64,000 nt of DNA from Kaistella montana (GCF_024436175.1 NZ_JANFQP010000002.1:310001-374000), one strand, 5' to 3'. Positions 1 through 7,204 are shown, numbered from the stretch's first letter. Notes: generated by a model not told the origin, from the sequence alone. Translations and numbers: made by a program.

Positions 1-420
1 AACAATTTGGATTTCAGAATAGACATGGGCGGAAAACGTGTTTATCAATTCAAAGACAGCGACTTGGGAAAGTGTAATTTACCGTTCGTTACCCAACTTT
101 TCCACGCCTATATCCTCAACAATTACTATGGAATTATTGAAGATTCAAAGTTTGAAAACCCCGGAGATTACCGACAATTCTCGATTTATCCGCAATACGA
201 TTACCTCCACATTATGGAAGGTGACGATTTGAAAAAACCAATGATTATCGCGGTAAAGAATAATCAATTCGGGGTGATTGATGTGAACAACAAAACCATC
301 ATTCCTTTTGAATACAGCGATATCAAACGAAATTTCAGTTGGAAACTCGCTCGGTTATTCGAAGTGACCAAAGACGGAAAAAATTATTTTTATATTGATA
401 TCAATAATAAAGCATATTAA
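1..420 (+). CDS. WG-repeat-like protein, C-terminal part (5' truncated by window)
   Basis: The reading frame is open from the first base, so this is the tail of a longer protein. The visible 139 residues end at a TAA at 418-420. Near the C-terminus the stretch IAVKNNQFGVIDVNNKTIIPFEY has the look of a WG/KWG beta repeat (GxIDxxgkxIIPfeY), a repeat usually found in several copies in secreted or surface proteins of Bacteroidota. No catalytic motif is visible. The internal TTG at 7 and ATGs further in are not likely starts because the frame continues upstream. The function is unknown. Confidence 0.6.
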   Translation, partial: NNLDFRIDMGGKRVYQFKDSDLGKCNLPFVTQLFHAYILNNYYGIIEDSKFENPGDYRQFSIYPQYDYLHIMEGDDLKKPMIIAVKNNQFGVIDVNNKTIIPFEYSDIKRNFSWKLARLFEVTKDGKNYFYIDINNKAY

Positions 421-432
421 TTAAATATTTTG

Positions 433-440
433 TATTTTCG
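433..440 (+). promoter_or_regulatory. Possible -7 element of the TPP-riboswitch transcript
   Basis: TATTTTCG differs by one base from the Bacteroidota -7 consensus TAnnTTTG and lies about 10 bases before the first conserved riboswitch base, so transcription could start at the aptamer. No clear -33 TTG is seen. Weak call based on position. Confidence 0.3.
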
Positions 441-449
441 CCACTGAAA

Positions 450-520
450 TTAAAGGGGTGCTGTAAAAAGCTGAGATTATACCCAATGAACCTGGAACAG
501 GTAATGCTGTTTAGGGACGC
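450..520 (+). promoter_or_regulatory. TPP (thiamine pyrophosphate) riboswitch, THI element
   Basis: The conserved THI-element blocks occur in the right order: GGGGTGC (455-461), CTGAGA (471-476), ACCC (481-484), TGAACCTG (487-494), TAATGC (502-507) and AGGGA (513-517). These are the TPP-binding core of the aptamer. The start of the downstream TonB-dependent receptor lies 124 bases after the last block. In Bacteroidota THI elements are known in front of outer-membrane thiamine receptors as well as thi operons. The expression platform is unclear; an imperfect inverted repeat at 548-576 (AACAGT...ACCAAT-G-ATTGGT...ACTGTT) may be part of it. Confidence 0.93.
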
Positions 521-547
521 GTTGCAAATGTAGCAATGTGAAAATAT

Positions 548-576
548 AACAGTTGACCAATGATTGGTACACTGTT
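548..576 (+). other. Inverted repeat between TPP aptamer and receptor gene
   Basis: AACAGT (548-553) pairs with ACTGTT (571-576), and inside it ACCAAT (556-561) pairs with ATTGGT (563-568). With a realistic loop the inner stem is about three to four pairs. It has no T-run directly after it, so it is not a textbook intrinsic terminator; it may take part in the riboswitch expression platform. Confidence 0.4.
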
Positions 577-643
577 ACATTGACCCAATTGTTACATTAA
601 TTTATCTCCCCCTTTTATTCAATTAATCTTCAAAATTAAAAGA

Positions 644-2755
644 ATGAAAGGATTTATTTTTTTAGGACTGTTCGCTGGTTCTTTTTACCTTGCACAAAGT
701 TCGCAAGACACCTTGAAAGTTCACCAAATCGAAAGTGTGAATTTCACAAAAAGACTACCTGTTTCCAAAGAAATCATCAACGTAGAAAAAGATTTAGAGA
801 ACAAAAACCTCGGTCAGGATTTACCCATTTTGCTGAAAAACCAAACTTCGGTTATTTCCACTTCAGATGCCGGAAATGGTGTTGGATACACCGGTTTTAG
901 GATTCGTGGTGTGGGCGGAAACGGAATTAATGTGATGATGAACGGCGTTCCGTACAACGATTCGGAATCGCAGGGAACTTTTTTCGTGGACGTTCCGGAT
1001 TTAACCAGTTCGGCTTCACAAATCATCATTCAACGCGGTGTGGGAACTTCTTCGAATGGAGTTTCTGCTTTTGGAGCGAGTGTGAATGTGATTTCCAAGA
1101 ATCCGGAGAAGAAATTTTATGTGAAATCGGATAACAGTTACGGATCGTGTAACACTTACAAATATTCCGCGGAGATCGGTTCGGGAAAATTCTGGAAAGA
1201 TCGACTGTCATTGATGGGACGATACACTAAGATTCATTCCGATGGTTATATCGACCGTGCGTTTTCGGATTTAGACTCTTATAATTTAACTGCGCTTTTT
1301 GAAGAGGGAAAAACAAGACTTCGGGTAATGGCTTTTGGTGGAAAAGAAAAAACCTACCAAGCGTGGAACGGCATCGACAAAGCGACTTGGGAAACCAACC
1401 CAAAATTCAATTATTCCGGTGCTATTTATGATGCCAACTGGGAAAATATTGTTGAATTTTACGACAACGAAACCGATAATTACCGACAAAATCACTATCA
1501 ACTTTTGTGGGAACAAGGTCTGGATGACCGTTGGAATCTAGAAACTACGTTCCACTACACCCAAGGAAAAGGTTATTATGAAAACTACAAGCAAGACGCC
1601 AAATTTTCAAAATACAACCTTCCCAATATTTTCGAAAACGGAACGGAAATTAAAAAAAGTGACTTCATCCGAAAAAAATGGTTGGATAACGATTTCTATG
1701 GCGTAGTTTCAACTTTATATGGCAAATTTGATAATCTTGATTTGAATTTTGGTTTGGTTGGAAATCAATACTATGGAAGACATTTTGGGAATGTGACCGG
1801 AGTTGTTTACCCGGAAATCGATGAACACGAATATTACAGAAACCGCTCTGTGAAAAATGAAGTAGCGGGTTTTGCGAAGTTCATCGTTACCAAAAACCGT
1901 TTCGAGTTTTTCGGAGATTTGCAACTCAGAAACATCACCTACGACACCAAAATCTTGCAACAAGGCGATGATGAAGGCGCCAGTATCGATAAGAAATGGA
2001 CTTTCTTTAACCCAAAAGCAGGAATTAATTATAAAATTCCGGCAGGGAAAATCTTTATTTCCGCAGCCATTGCACATCGAGAACCCAACCGCGACGATCT
2101 CTTCGCCAACCCAGAAACAGAAGCCGAAAAGCTCTACGATTTCGAAGCTGGAATAGAGAAAAAGGTCGGGAAAGTATCCTTTACCGGGAACCTATATTAT
2201 ATGAATTATGTGAATCAACTGGTTTTGAACGGGCAGATCAATAATATCGGGGAATTTATTCGCGTGAATTCTGGGAAAAGTTACCGAATGGGCGTGGAAT
2301 TGGGCGCTCTTGTTCCAATTTCTGAAAAAGTAAATCTTTCTGGGAATTTGACTTTAAGCCAAAACGAAAACAAGAACTTCAAGAACGAAACTTCCGAAGG
2401 AATTGTAAATCTGGGAGATACACCGATTTCTTTTTCGCCGAACGTGATTGGAAATGTTTTGTTGAATTACAATCCCAATAAAAAACTAAGCTTAGGAGTT
2501 CAAAATCAATATGTTGGAAGCCAGTTTTTGGACAACACGAACAATGAAAATTTACAATTGAAGGATTATTTCTTGACAGATTTTAATGCCAAATACACTT
2601 TAAACCTCAAAAATACCGAAGTGGATTTTAAATTCTTGCTGAATAATATTTTCAATAAGAAATATGTGAATAACGGCTATGTGTACGACGGACCGGTTTA
2701 TTTCTCGCAAGCGGGAATGAATTTTATGTTTGGAATGAGCATTAAATTTCAATAA
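644..2755 (+). CDS. TonB-dependent receptor, probable thiamine (or precursor) uptake
   Basis: Outer-membrane receptor of 703 residues. An N-terminal signal peptide (MKGFIFLGLFAGSFYLAQS) is followed by a plug domain at about residues 45-155, with the typical FRIRGVGGNGINVMMNGVP region and a QIIIQRGVGTSS box, and then a 22-strand-type barrel ending in the aromatic terminus IKFQ. There is no N-terminal carboxypeptidase-regulatory domain and no adjacent SusD, so it is not a glycan SusC. The TPP riboswitch directly upstream makes thiamine, thiamine phosphate or a precursor the best guess for the substrate; the sequence alone does not show it. It appears to be a single-gene transcript ending at the hairpin near 2781-2807. 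Confidence 0.88.
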   Translation: MKGFIFLGLFAGSFYLAQSSQDTLKVHQIESVNFTKRLPVSKEIINVEKDLENKNLGQDLPILLKNQTSVISTSDAGNGVGYTGFRIRGVGGNGINVMMNGVPYNDSESQGTFFVDVPDLTSSASQIIIQRGVGTSSNGVSAFGASVNVISKNPEKKFYVKSDNSYGSCNTYKYSAEIGSGKFWKDRLSLMGRYTKIHSDGYIDRAFSDLDSYNLTALFEEGKTRLRVMAFGGKEKTYQAWNGIDKATWETNPKFNYSGAIYDANWENIVEFYDNETDNYRQNHYQLLWEQGLDDRWNLETTFHYTQGKGYYENYKQDAKFSKYNLPNIFENGTEIKKSDFIRKKWLDNDFYGVVSTLYGKFDNLDLNFGLVGNQYYGRHFGNVTGVVYPEIDEHEYYRNRSVKNEVAGFAKFIVTKNRFEFFGDLQLRNITYDTKILQQGDDEGASIDKKWTFFNPKAGINYKIPAGKIFISAAIAHREPNRDDLFANPETEAEKLYDFEAGIEKKVGKVSFTGNLYYMNYVNQLVLNGQINNIGEFIRVNSGKSYRMGVELGALVPISEKVNLSGNLTLSQNENKNFKNETSEGIVNLGDTPISFSPNVIGNVLLNYNPNKKLSLGVQNQYVGSQFLDNTNNENLQLKDYFLTDFNAKYTLNLKNTEVDFKFLLNNIFNKKYVNNGYVYDGPVYFSQAGMNFMFGMSIKFQ

Positions 2756-2780
2756 GAATTGATATATTCCTCATTAAAGG

Positions 2781-2808
2781 CTGCTTTTTCGGAAGCGGTC
2801 TTTTTTGT
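2781..2808 (+). terminator. Rho-independent terminator, copy 1 of a repeated hairpin
   Basis: GGCTGCTT and AAGCGGTC form an 8-bp stem with two G-U pairs around a TTTCGG loop, followed by six T. It sits 25 bases after the receptor stop. Nearly the same hairpin recurs at 4016-4044 and 4868-4893. Confidence 0.8.
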
Positions 2809-2835
2809 TTACGAAGAAAGCTTCGTCTTCTGTAG

Positions 2836-2999
2836 TTAGGTGTGCTATATTTGATTGTTTCTATCTTAAAAAACAAGAATTTATTAGGCGCAAGAATAAC
2901 TGAAAGTTTCCGAAATTTTCCATTTTGGTATTGAAAAGGTGAGTATTTCAGTGCGTTTCTATATCCTTTCAGTGCGAGTTCAGTGCCTATTAGGTGCGC
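2836..2999. repeat. Scattered short repeats TTAGGTGCG / TTCAGTGCG
   Basis: Six variants of one decamer occur within 165 bases: TTAGGTGTGC (2836), TTAGGCGCAA (2884), TTTCAGTGCG (2946), TTTCAGTGCG (2967), GTTCAGTGCC (2978) and TTAGGTGCGC (2990). No open reading frame covers them. The stretch 2809-3315 has no gene; it holds these repeats and the two tandem arrays listed next. Confidence 0.5.
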
Positions 3000-3117
3000 T
3001 GTGGATGTGAATAAGGTTATTTTTGGATGGAGACTTTCTTAAATAGTGACGAAAAGATAGCGTATAAAATAGATGGTTGATTTAGTACAAAAGCGCTTTT
3101 TCCCATGCCTAGTATTC

Positions 3118-3161
3118 CCCTAGGTAAAGCCTAGGTAAAGCCTAGGCAAAGCCCAGTCCTA
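3118..3161. repeat. 11-bp tandem repeat (CCTAGG-rich)
   Basis: Units GCCTAGGTAAA repeat with an exact 11-base period: 3118-3128, 3129-3139, 3140-3150, then a decayed unit GCCCAGTCCTA at 3151-3161. Each unit contains the palindrome CCTAGG. The function is unknown. Confidence 0.8.
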
Positions 3162-3189
3162 GCCCACCATAAAGGCACTAACCTCCTAA

Positions 3190-3265
3190 CGGCAAAAACA
3201 GTCTTTTTCGGCAAAAAAGGTTGTTTCCGGCACAAAAAGTCATTTTCGGCACAAATGGTTTTGAG
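3190..3265. repeat. 19-bp imperfect tandem repeat (CGGCAAAAA...TTTT)
   Basis: CGGCA occurs at 3190, 3209, 3228 and 3247, exactly 19 bases apart, and each is followed by an A-run and, in the first three units, a T-rich end. The fourth unit is more diverged and runs into the -33-like TTTTG of the promoter for the S41 remnant. Confidence 0.75.
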
Positions 3266-3289
3266 GTTTAGGAAAGATGCATATATTTG
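3259..3289 (+). promoter_or_regulatory. Bacteroidota-type promoter of the S41 peptidase remnant
   Basis: TATATTTG at 3282-3289 matches TAnnTTTG, and TTTTG at 3259-3263 is a -33-type element at 18 bases spacing. The start codon of the remnant is at 3316. The promoter looks intact although the gene is broken. Confidence 0.55.
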
Positions 3290-3315
3290 AGTGATGCAAG
3301 TTAAAAAAACAAACA

Positions 3316-3888
3316 ATGAACAAAACACTATTGGTAGTACTTCTAGCAATTATCTCGTTGTACTGTCAAGCCCAGAAGGTTGACAAATACAATTTAGGTT
3401 TTGAAAGTCAAAAAGATGAAATGATGCTTGCTGATGGTTGGTTTGTTGTGGTTTAGGTTCTTATTTTGTTTCTACATCAACCCCATTTGTAAAGTTCACT
3501 AATGGTAATATGGAAAACCCAGGTGAATTCACGTTCACTAAAAATATAGAAATACCAAACCAAGGAAAGACCTACACAGGAAAGCTAATCGTTTTGGTTA
3601 ACGAGTTGTCGCAAAGTCAAGCAGAATATACTGCAATGGCTTTTAGAGCGGGAGAAAATACAACAATAATTGGAAGTACAACTGCGGGAGCTGATGGAAA
3701 CGTTTCGACTATTTTGCTTCCTGGCGGACTTCGAACTATGATATCGGGAATAGGAGTTTATTATCCAAACGGAAACTCAAAGAGTTGGAATTGTCCCCGA
3801 TATTGAAGTAAAACCAACTATAAAAGGAATTAGAGAGGGAAGAGACGAACTTTTAGAAAAAGCAATCGAATTAATCGCAAATGAATAA
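3316..3888 (+). pseudogene. Remnant of an S41-family (C-terminal processing) peptidase
   Basis: Three pieces of one protein lie in different frames. Frame 1 from ATG 3316 encodes a signal peptide and the N-terminus (MNKTLLVVLLAIISLYCQAQ, then KVDKYNLGFESQKDEMMLADGWF) and stops at TAG 3454. Frame 3 from about 3457 to 3773 encodes a C-terminal catalytic piece (GSYFVSTSTPFVKF, LIVLVNELSQSQAEYTAMAF, STTAGADGNVS) with the serine of the NELSQSQAEY region, typical for S41 peptidases. One base is then missing and the end continues in frame 1 (ETQRVGIVPDIEVKP to TAA 3888). The middle of the protein, including most of the PDZ-like and early catalytic region, is deleted at about 3445-3457. A working gene would be several hundred residues longer. 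It is almost surely non-functional. Confidence 0.85.
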
Positions 3889-4015
3889 AAAGATTAGAGT
3901 TGATAACTAACCTTTACCTTCGCTCGATTGATCTTTGCCTCTGATCGTTTTGTTTTCAAGACAAGAAACCGAAGGTTCGGCGAAAGCAAATTAAAACCTT
4001 TACTTCATCATTACA

Positions 4016-4044
4016 GACTGCTTTTTCGGAAGCGGTCTTTTTTT
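4016..4044 (+). terminator. Rho-independent terminator, copy 2 of a repeated hairpin
   Basis: GACTGCTT and AAGCGGTC form a stem around TTTCGG, followed by seven T. It would end transcription coming from the S41 remnant. The gene-free stretch 3889-4193 holds this hairpin, a promoter-like TATCTTTG at 4107-4114 and otherwise nothing I recognise. Confidence 0.78.
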
Positions 4045-4106
4045 GATGATAAAGAAGAATTCATCGTTGCAAAATCTTCTAACTTTAAGCCAAATAATAA
4101 ATTTAT

Positions 4107-4114
4107 TATCTTTG
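4107..4114 (+). promoter_or_regulatory. -7 element (TATCTTTG) before the secreted hypothetical protein
   Basis: TATCTTTG matches TAnnTTTG and lies 80 bases before the ATG at 4194. No strong -33 element is visible. Confidence 0.4.
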
Positions 4115-4193
4115 ATAAAAACAAAACCATTGCTTGGACTTCGCAAAGCTGCTAAGCCATTAGCAAAAATACTAAACAAAGATTTCGACATAA

Positions 4194-4625
4194 ATGAAAT
4201 TAAAAAAAGCTGTGAATTTAAAAATATCATTTTGTATCATGCTGATTTCCAATATCATTTTTGCTCAAAATAGAATTTCTGAAAGACAATATGTTTTTAA
4301 TAAGGAAAGTGAGGTCTATATTGATTATGACTCATTGAATTCATCACTGCGTTTTACTCCGACTGTAGATGATTTAAAACGTGCTGATTCCATATTTAAA
4401 TCGGATCTATCTCCTAAAATTGAATATGAAAGTTATTATAGAAATTACGTCGGTTTAAAAATAAGAGGAGACAAAATGATATTTGTAAATCTGAATTGCA
4501 AAATGAATGAGAATTTTGAAAAAAATTTGTTTCAACCAAAGGGAGGTGGGAGATGTTACTTTAGGGGTTTAATCAATATTGATAAAAATATTACAGAAAA
4601 ATTCACAATAAATGCACCCAAATGA
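4194..4625 (+). CDS. Secreted hypothetical protein
   Basis: A 143-residue protein with an N-terminal signal peptide (hydrophobic ISFCIMLISNIIFA, cleavage probably before Q) and a short soluble domain. The C-terminal pattern IFVNLNCKMNE ... GGGRCYFRGLINIDK resembles a small secreted Bacteroidota protein type with a conserved IW(V)N.FC ... GGxCYF..KIN block that I know only as hypothetical. The two cysteines of this pattern could form a disulfide. No neighbour gives a functional hint; it lies between two copies of the repeated terminator in a stretch with gene remnants. Confidence 0.6.
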   Translation: MKLKKAVNLKISFCIMLISNIIFAQNRISERQYVFNKESEVYIDYDSLNSSLRFTPTVDDLKRADSIFKSDLSPKIEYESYYRNYVGLKIRGDKMIFVNLNCKMNENFEKNLFQPKGGGRCYFRGLINIDKNITEKFTINAPK

Positions 4626-4701
4626 TGCTACAGGTAACAGAGGTAGCTTTTGCACAACTACCATTCTATCAAAATAATTTGCAAAAGCATAAAACAATTA
4701 G

Positions 4702-4866
4702 GAATTAAGTAAATTAAGAATGCTGAGAGAAAAATCTACAAACCCAATGTGAGCAAGATTTAGTCAGTTTAAAAAAGCAGGCAAAGGAATGTCAAAGGAA
4801 AGTATAAGTAATGTCTTGTGGTAGAAATTCCGTAAGCAAATGAAAGACTATATTTTATCGCGATAA
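4702..4866 (+). pseudogene. Possible decayed ORF tail with two Trp-to-stop changes
   Basis: Frame 1 from 4702 reads ELSKLRMLREKSTNPM-stop-ARFSQFKKAGKGMSKESISNVLW-stop-KFRKQMKDYILSR-stop. The two inner stops are TGA (4750) and TAG, and both stand where a tryptophan codon would fit (NPMWARF, LWWKF), each one base change away. The composition is basic and helical, like a real C-terminus. No family is recognised. The remainder of 4626-4935 holds only the terminator at 4868-4893. Confidence 0.3.
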
Positions 4867-4867
4867 C

Positions 4868-4893
4868 GACTGCTTTTCCGGAAGCAGTCTTTT
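4868..4893 (+). terminator. Rho-independent terminator, copy 3 of a repeated hairpin
   Basis: GACTGCTT / AAGCAGTC is a perfect 8-bp stem around TTCCGG, followed by TTTTTATTTTT. It is the best-preserved copy of the hairpin seen at 2781 and 4016. Confidence 0.82.
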
Positions 4894-4921
4894 TATTTTT
4901 GATTAAATCGCTCAAAAAACA

Positions 4922-4929
4922 TAAATTTG
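4922..4929 (+). promoter_or_regulatory. -7 element (TAAATTTG) very close to the HU-like gene start
   Basis: TAAATTTG is a full match to TAnnTTTG. It ends six bases before the ATG at 4936, so the transcript would be leaderless or nearly so if this element is used. Confidence 0.45.
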
Positions 4930-4935
4930 CGAAAT

Positions 4936-5703
4936 ATGAATTTTTCCGCTCTCATTCTCGAGTTTCTCAACAAACAAGGCCAGGTGAATATTCCGGGTTT
5001 TGGGGTTTTCTATTTAAAGAACTCCAATGCAGCAGTGGACAACGAAAGTGGTCATATTCTACCGCCGGGAAAAGAAGTTGCTTTCCGCACAGAACTCTCT
5101 GAAAAAGATAGCAATCTTGTAGATATTGTCGCTCAACAAAGCAGTCTTTCCCGAATAGAAGCCGAAATTGAAGTCAAAAAACTAACCAATTTCTGGAATT
5201 CTACCCTTGAAAAAGACGGAAAAATCGCGATTGAAAATATAGGAATATTCTTCCTTGATGACAGCAAACTGCATTTCACCGGTGAAAGAACCGAAAATTT
5301 ATCTCCGGATTTTTATGGTTTGGAAGAAATTAATCTTTCCCAAATCAAGAATCCACAACCGATAGAAAGTGCAAGAAATGCTGCAAAACCTTACCGTTTC
5401 AGCAAAACTGTTTTCTGGCTCGTCCCGATTCTATTGGGAATCGGCGCTATCACCTACCTTGGAATTGCGCAACCGGAAACTATTTTCGGTGAAAAATCTT
5501 TCGGAAACGGATTTGGCAAAACCACCGCAAAAAAAGCAAAGAAAGATTCAGCAAAAACCAATTCAGTCGTTGCCAAAAATTTGGCTTTAGACACTATAAA
5601 ATCAGATTCAATCGCAACCACCATCGCTCCAGTAAAAAAATGGAGTTCGAAAAAAAAATATAATTCTAAATGGAAAAAATCAAAAAAGCGTCGGAATCAT
5701 TAA
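4936..5703 (+). CDS. HU/CCDC81-type DNA-binding-fold membrane protein with basic tail
   Basis: A 255-residue protein. Residues 1-55 (MNFSALILEFLNKQGQVNIPGFGVFYLK) and about 70-130 are two HU/IHF-like units of the kind found in HU-CCDC81-SPOR proteins of Bacteroidota. A membrane segment follows at about residues 155-178 (TVFWLVPILLGIGAITYLGIA), and the last 30 residues are strongly basic (SSKKKYNSKWKKSKKRRNH). A C-terminal SPOR domain, common in this family for peptidoglycan binding at the division site, is missing; the tail may take its place. The start at ATG 4936 is chosen over an in-frame TTG at 4927 because MNFSALI is the usual family beginning. The 3' end overlaps the thioesterase start by 34 bases. 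Confidence 0.78.
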   Translation: MNFSALILEFLNKQGQVNIPGFGVFYLKNSNAAVDNESGHILPPGKEVAFRTELSEKDSNLVDIVAQQSSLSRIEAEIEVKKLTNFWNSTLEKDGKIAIENIGIFFLDDSKLHFTGERTENLSPDFYGLEEINLSQIKNPQPIESARNAAKPYRFSKTVFWLVPILLGIGAITYLGIAQPETIFGEKSFGNGFGKTTAKKAKKDSAKTNSVVAKNLALDTIKSDSIATTIAPVKKWSSKKKYNSKWKKSKKRRNH

Positions 5704-6185
5704 CCATCATGACGAATATCGTTTTACCCAACGAAACGAACTCTCTCAGAAATCTTTTTGGTGGCGAACTGCTCGCAAGAATGGACCGTTGCGCGTCGAT
5801 CTCAGCAGCTAGACACTGCGAAAGACGTGTGGTAACCGCTTCTGTAAACCATGTTTCGTTCAATCATCCGATTCCGGAAGGCGGAATTGTGGTGTTGGAA
5901 TCCAAGGTTTCCCGCGCATTTTCAACCTCAATGGAAATTTATGTAGATGTGTGGTTGGATGATCCCATTAATCAAACAAAAACGCATACGAACGAAGGGA
6001 TTTACACTTTTGTAGCGGTAGATGAATTCAACCGCCCTATCCCAATTCCTAAAATAGAACCCGAAACGGAAGAAGAAAAACTACGATTTGATGCGGCTAT
6101 GCGAAGAAAAGAACTTTCATTAATCCTTTCCGGAAGAATGAAACCTTCAGAGTCCATCGAATTGAAAAAACTATTTTCAGAATAA
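5670..6185 (+). CDS. Acyl-CoA thioesterase (hotdog fold, YciA-like)
   Basis: A 171-residue cytosolic hotdog-fold protein that hydrolyses acyl-CoA to the free acid and CoA. The family pattern NETNSLRNLFGGELLARMDRCASISAARHC holds the conserved N and the catalytic acidic/helix region at about residues 20-50, followed by VTASVNHVSFNHPIPEGGIVVLESKVSRAFSTSMEI. The C-terminal extension of about 40 residues (ETEEEKLRFDAAMRRKELSLILSGR) is usual for the flavobacterial members. It starts inside the 3' end of the HU-like gene and is followed after one base by the dehydrogenase, so the three genes are probably co-transcribed. Confidence 0.88.
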   Translation: MEKIKKASESLTIMTNIVLPNETNSLRNLFGGELLARMDRCASISAARHCERRVVTASVNHVSFNHPIPEGGIVVLESKVSRAFSTSMEIYVDVWLDDPINQTKTHTNEGIYTFVAVDEFNRPIPIPKIEPETEEEKLRFDAAMRRKELSLILSGRMKPSESIELKKLFSE

Positions 6186-6186
6186 A

Positions 6187-7116
6187 ATGAAAATCCTTCA
6201 ACTGGATAAAAATCATCCGCTGATTACCGAACAGCTTTCTGCCAAAGGTTTCCATATTGATGATGATTTCAGCTCGTCTTACGATGAAGTTTTAAAAAAA
6301 ATAGATGCGTACGACGGCATTATTCTCCGCAGCAGAATCCCGATTGACCGCAACTTCATCGAACACGGCAAGAACTTGAAATTCATTGCCCGAGTAGGCG
6401 CCGGAATGGAAAATATTGATGGAGAATTTGCTACCAAATCGGGGATTTCATTGATCAGCTCGCCCGAAGGAAACCGTGATTCCGTTGCGGAACACGTTCT
6501 GGGAATGCTTCTGATTTTAATGAATCGATTGTTCATCGCTTCCAACGAAGTGAAAAATGGTATCTGGAAACGCGAAGAAAACCGTGGCGACGAACTTCTG
6601 GGGAAAACCTTCGGCATCATCGGCTACGGAAATATGGGAAAAGCCGTAGCGAAAAGACTTTCAGGTTTTGGTGTGCAGGTAATTTTCCACGATATTTTAC
6701 CCAATCTTTCCGACGAGTTTGCAACTCAAGTTTCATTGGAACAACTTCAGGAAGAAGCCGATATTTTGAGTCTGCACCTTCCAATCACTCCCGAAACGCG
6801 TTATATTTTCAATACAAAACTGATTTCAGGAATGAAGAAAAACTTCTATTTCGTCAATACCGCGCGAGGTGAAAATGTGAATACTAAAGATTTGGTTGAA
6901 GCAATGAAATCCGGGAAAATAAAAGCGGCTTGCCTCGATGTTTTGGAATTTGAGAAACCTTCTTTCGAAAATCTCGATGCTAAAAACGAAGATTTAGAAT
7001 ACCTTTTGCAATCGGAAAACGCCATCGTAACGCCACATATCGCCGGATGGACTGTACAAAGCAAAGAAAAACTGGCGCAAATAATTGTAGATAAGATACT
7101 TGCCCAATTTTCGTAA
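6187..7116 (+). CDS. D-2-hydroxyacid dehydrogenase, phosphoglycerate-dehydrogenase-like
   Basis: A 309-residue NAD-dependent dehydrogenase. The Rossmann motif GIIGYGNMGKA lies near residue 143. The catalytic Arg (NTARGE, about residue 226), Glu (LDVLEFE, about 253) and His (TPHIAGWT, about 283) are all present. It lacks the C-terminal ACT domain of long SerA enzymes, so it is the short type; oxidation of 3-phosphoglycerate for serine synthesis is likely but another 2-hydroxyacid is possible. No serC is next to it. It follows the thioesterase without a gap and is followed by a gene-free stretch of 88 bases. Confidence 0.85.
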   Translation: MKILQLDKNHPLITEQLSAKGFHIDDDFSSSYDEVLKKIDAYDGIILRSRIPIDRNFIEHGKNLKFIARVGAGMENIDGEFATKSGISLISSPEGNRDSVAEHVLGMLLILMNRLFIASNEVKNGIWKREENRGDELLGKTFGIIGYGNMGKAVAKRLSGFGVQVIFHDILPNLSDEFATQVSLEQLQEEADILSLHLPITPETRYIFNTKLISGMKKNFYFVNTARGENVNTKDLVEAMKSGKIKAACLDVLEFEKPSFENLDAKNEDLEYLLQSENAIVTPHIAGWTVQSKEKLAQIIVDKILAQFS

Positions 7117-7204
7117 TTCTTAACAATTCTTTATGAGTTTTCCGCTCTAAAATTTTAGCAAAATCCCTTATCTTGCGGAGATTTTTTTTCCATAAAATGT
7201 ATCG

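Noticed and set aside
3118-3265. CRISPR array
   Set aside because: Units are 11 and 19 bp without spacers, and no cas gene is present.
3131-3349. 72-residue minus-strand ORF across the tandem repeats
   Set aside because: It is made by the repeats and overlaps the promoter and start of the S41 remnant; composition is not protein-like.
3928-4155. 75-residue plus-strand ORF between the S41 remnant and the secreted protein
   Set aside because: It reads through the terminator hairpin at 4016-4044 and has no signal or family pattern.
2809-4935. Insertion sequence or transposon
   Set aside because: No transposase, no terminal inverted repeats and no target-site duplication were seen, despite gene remnants.
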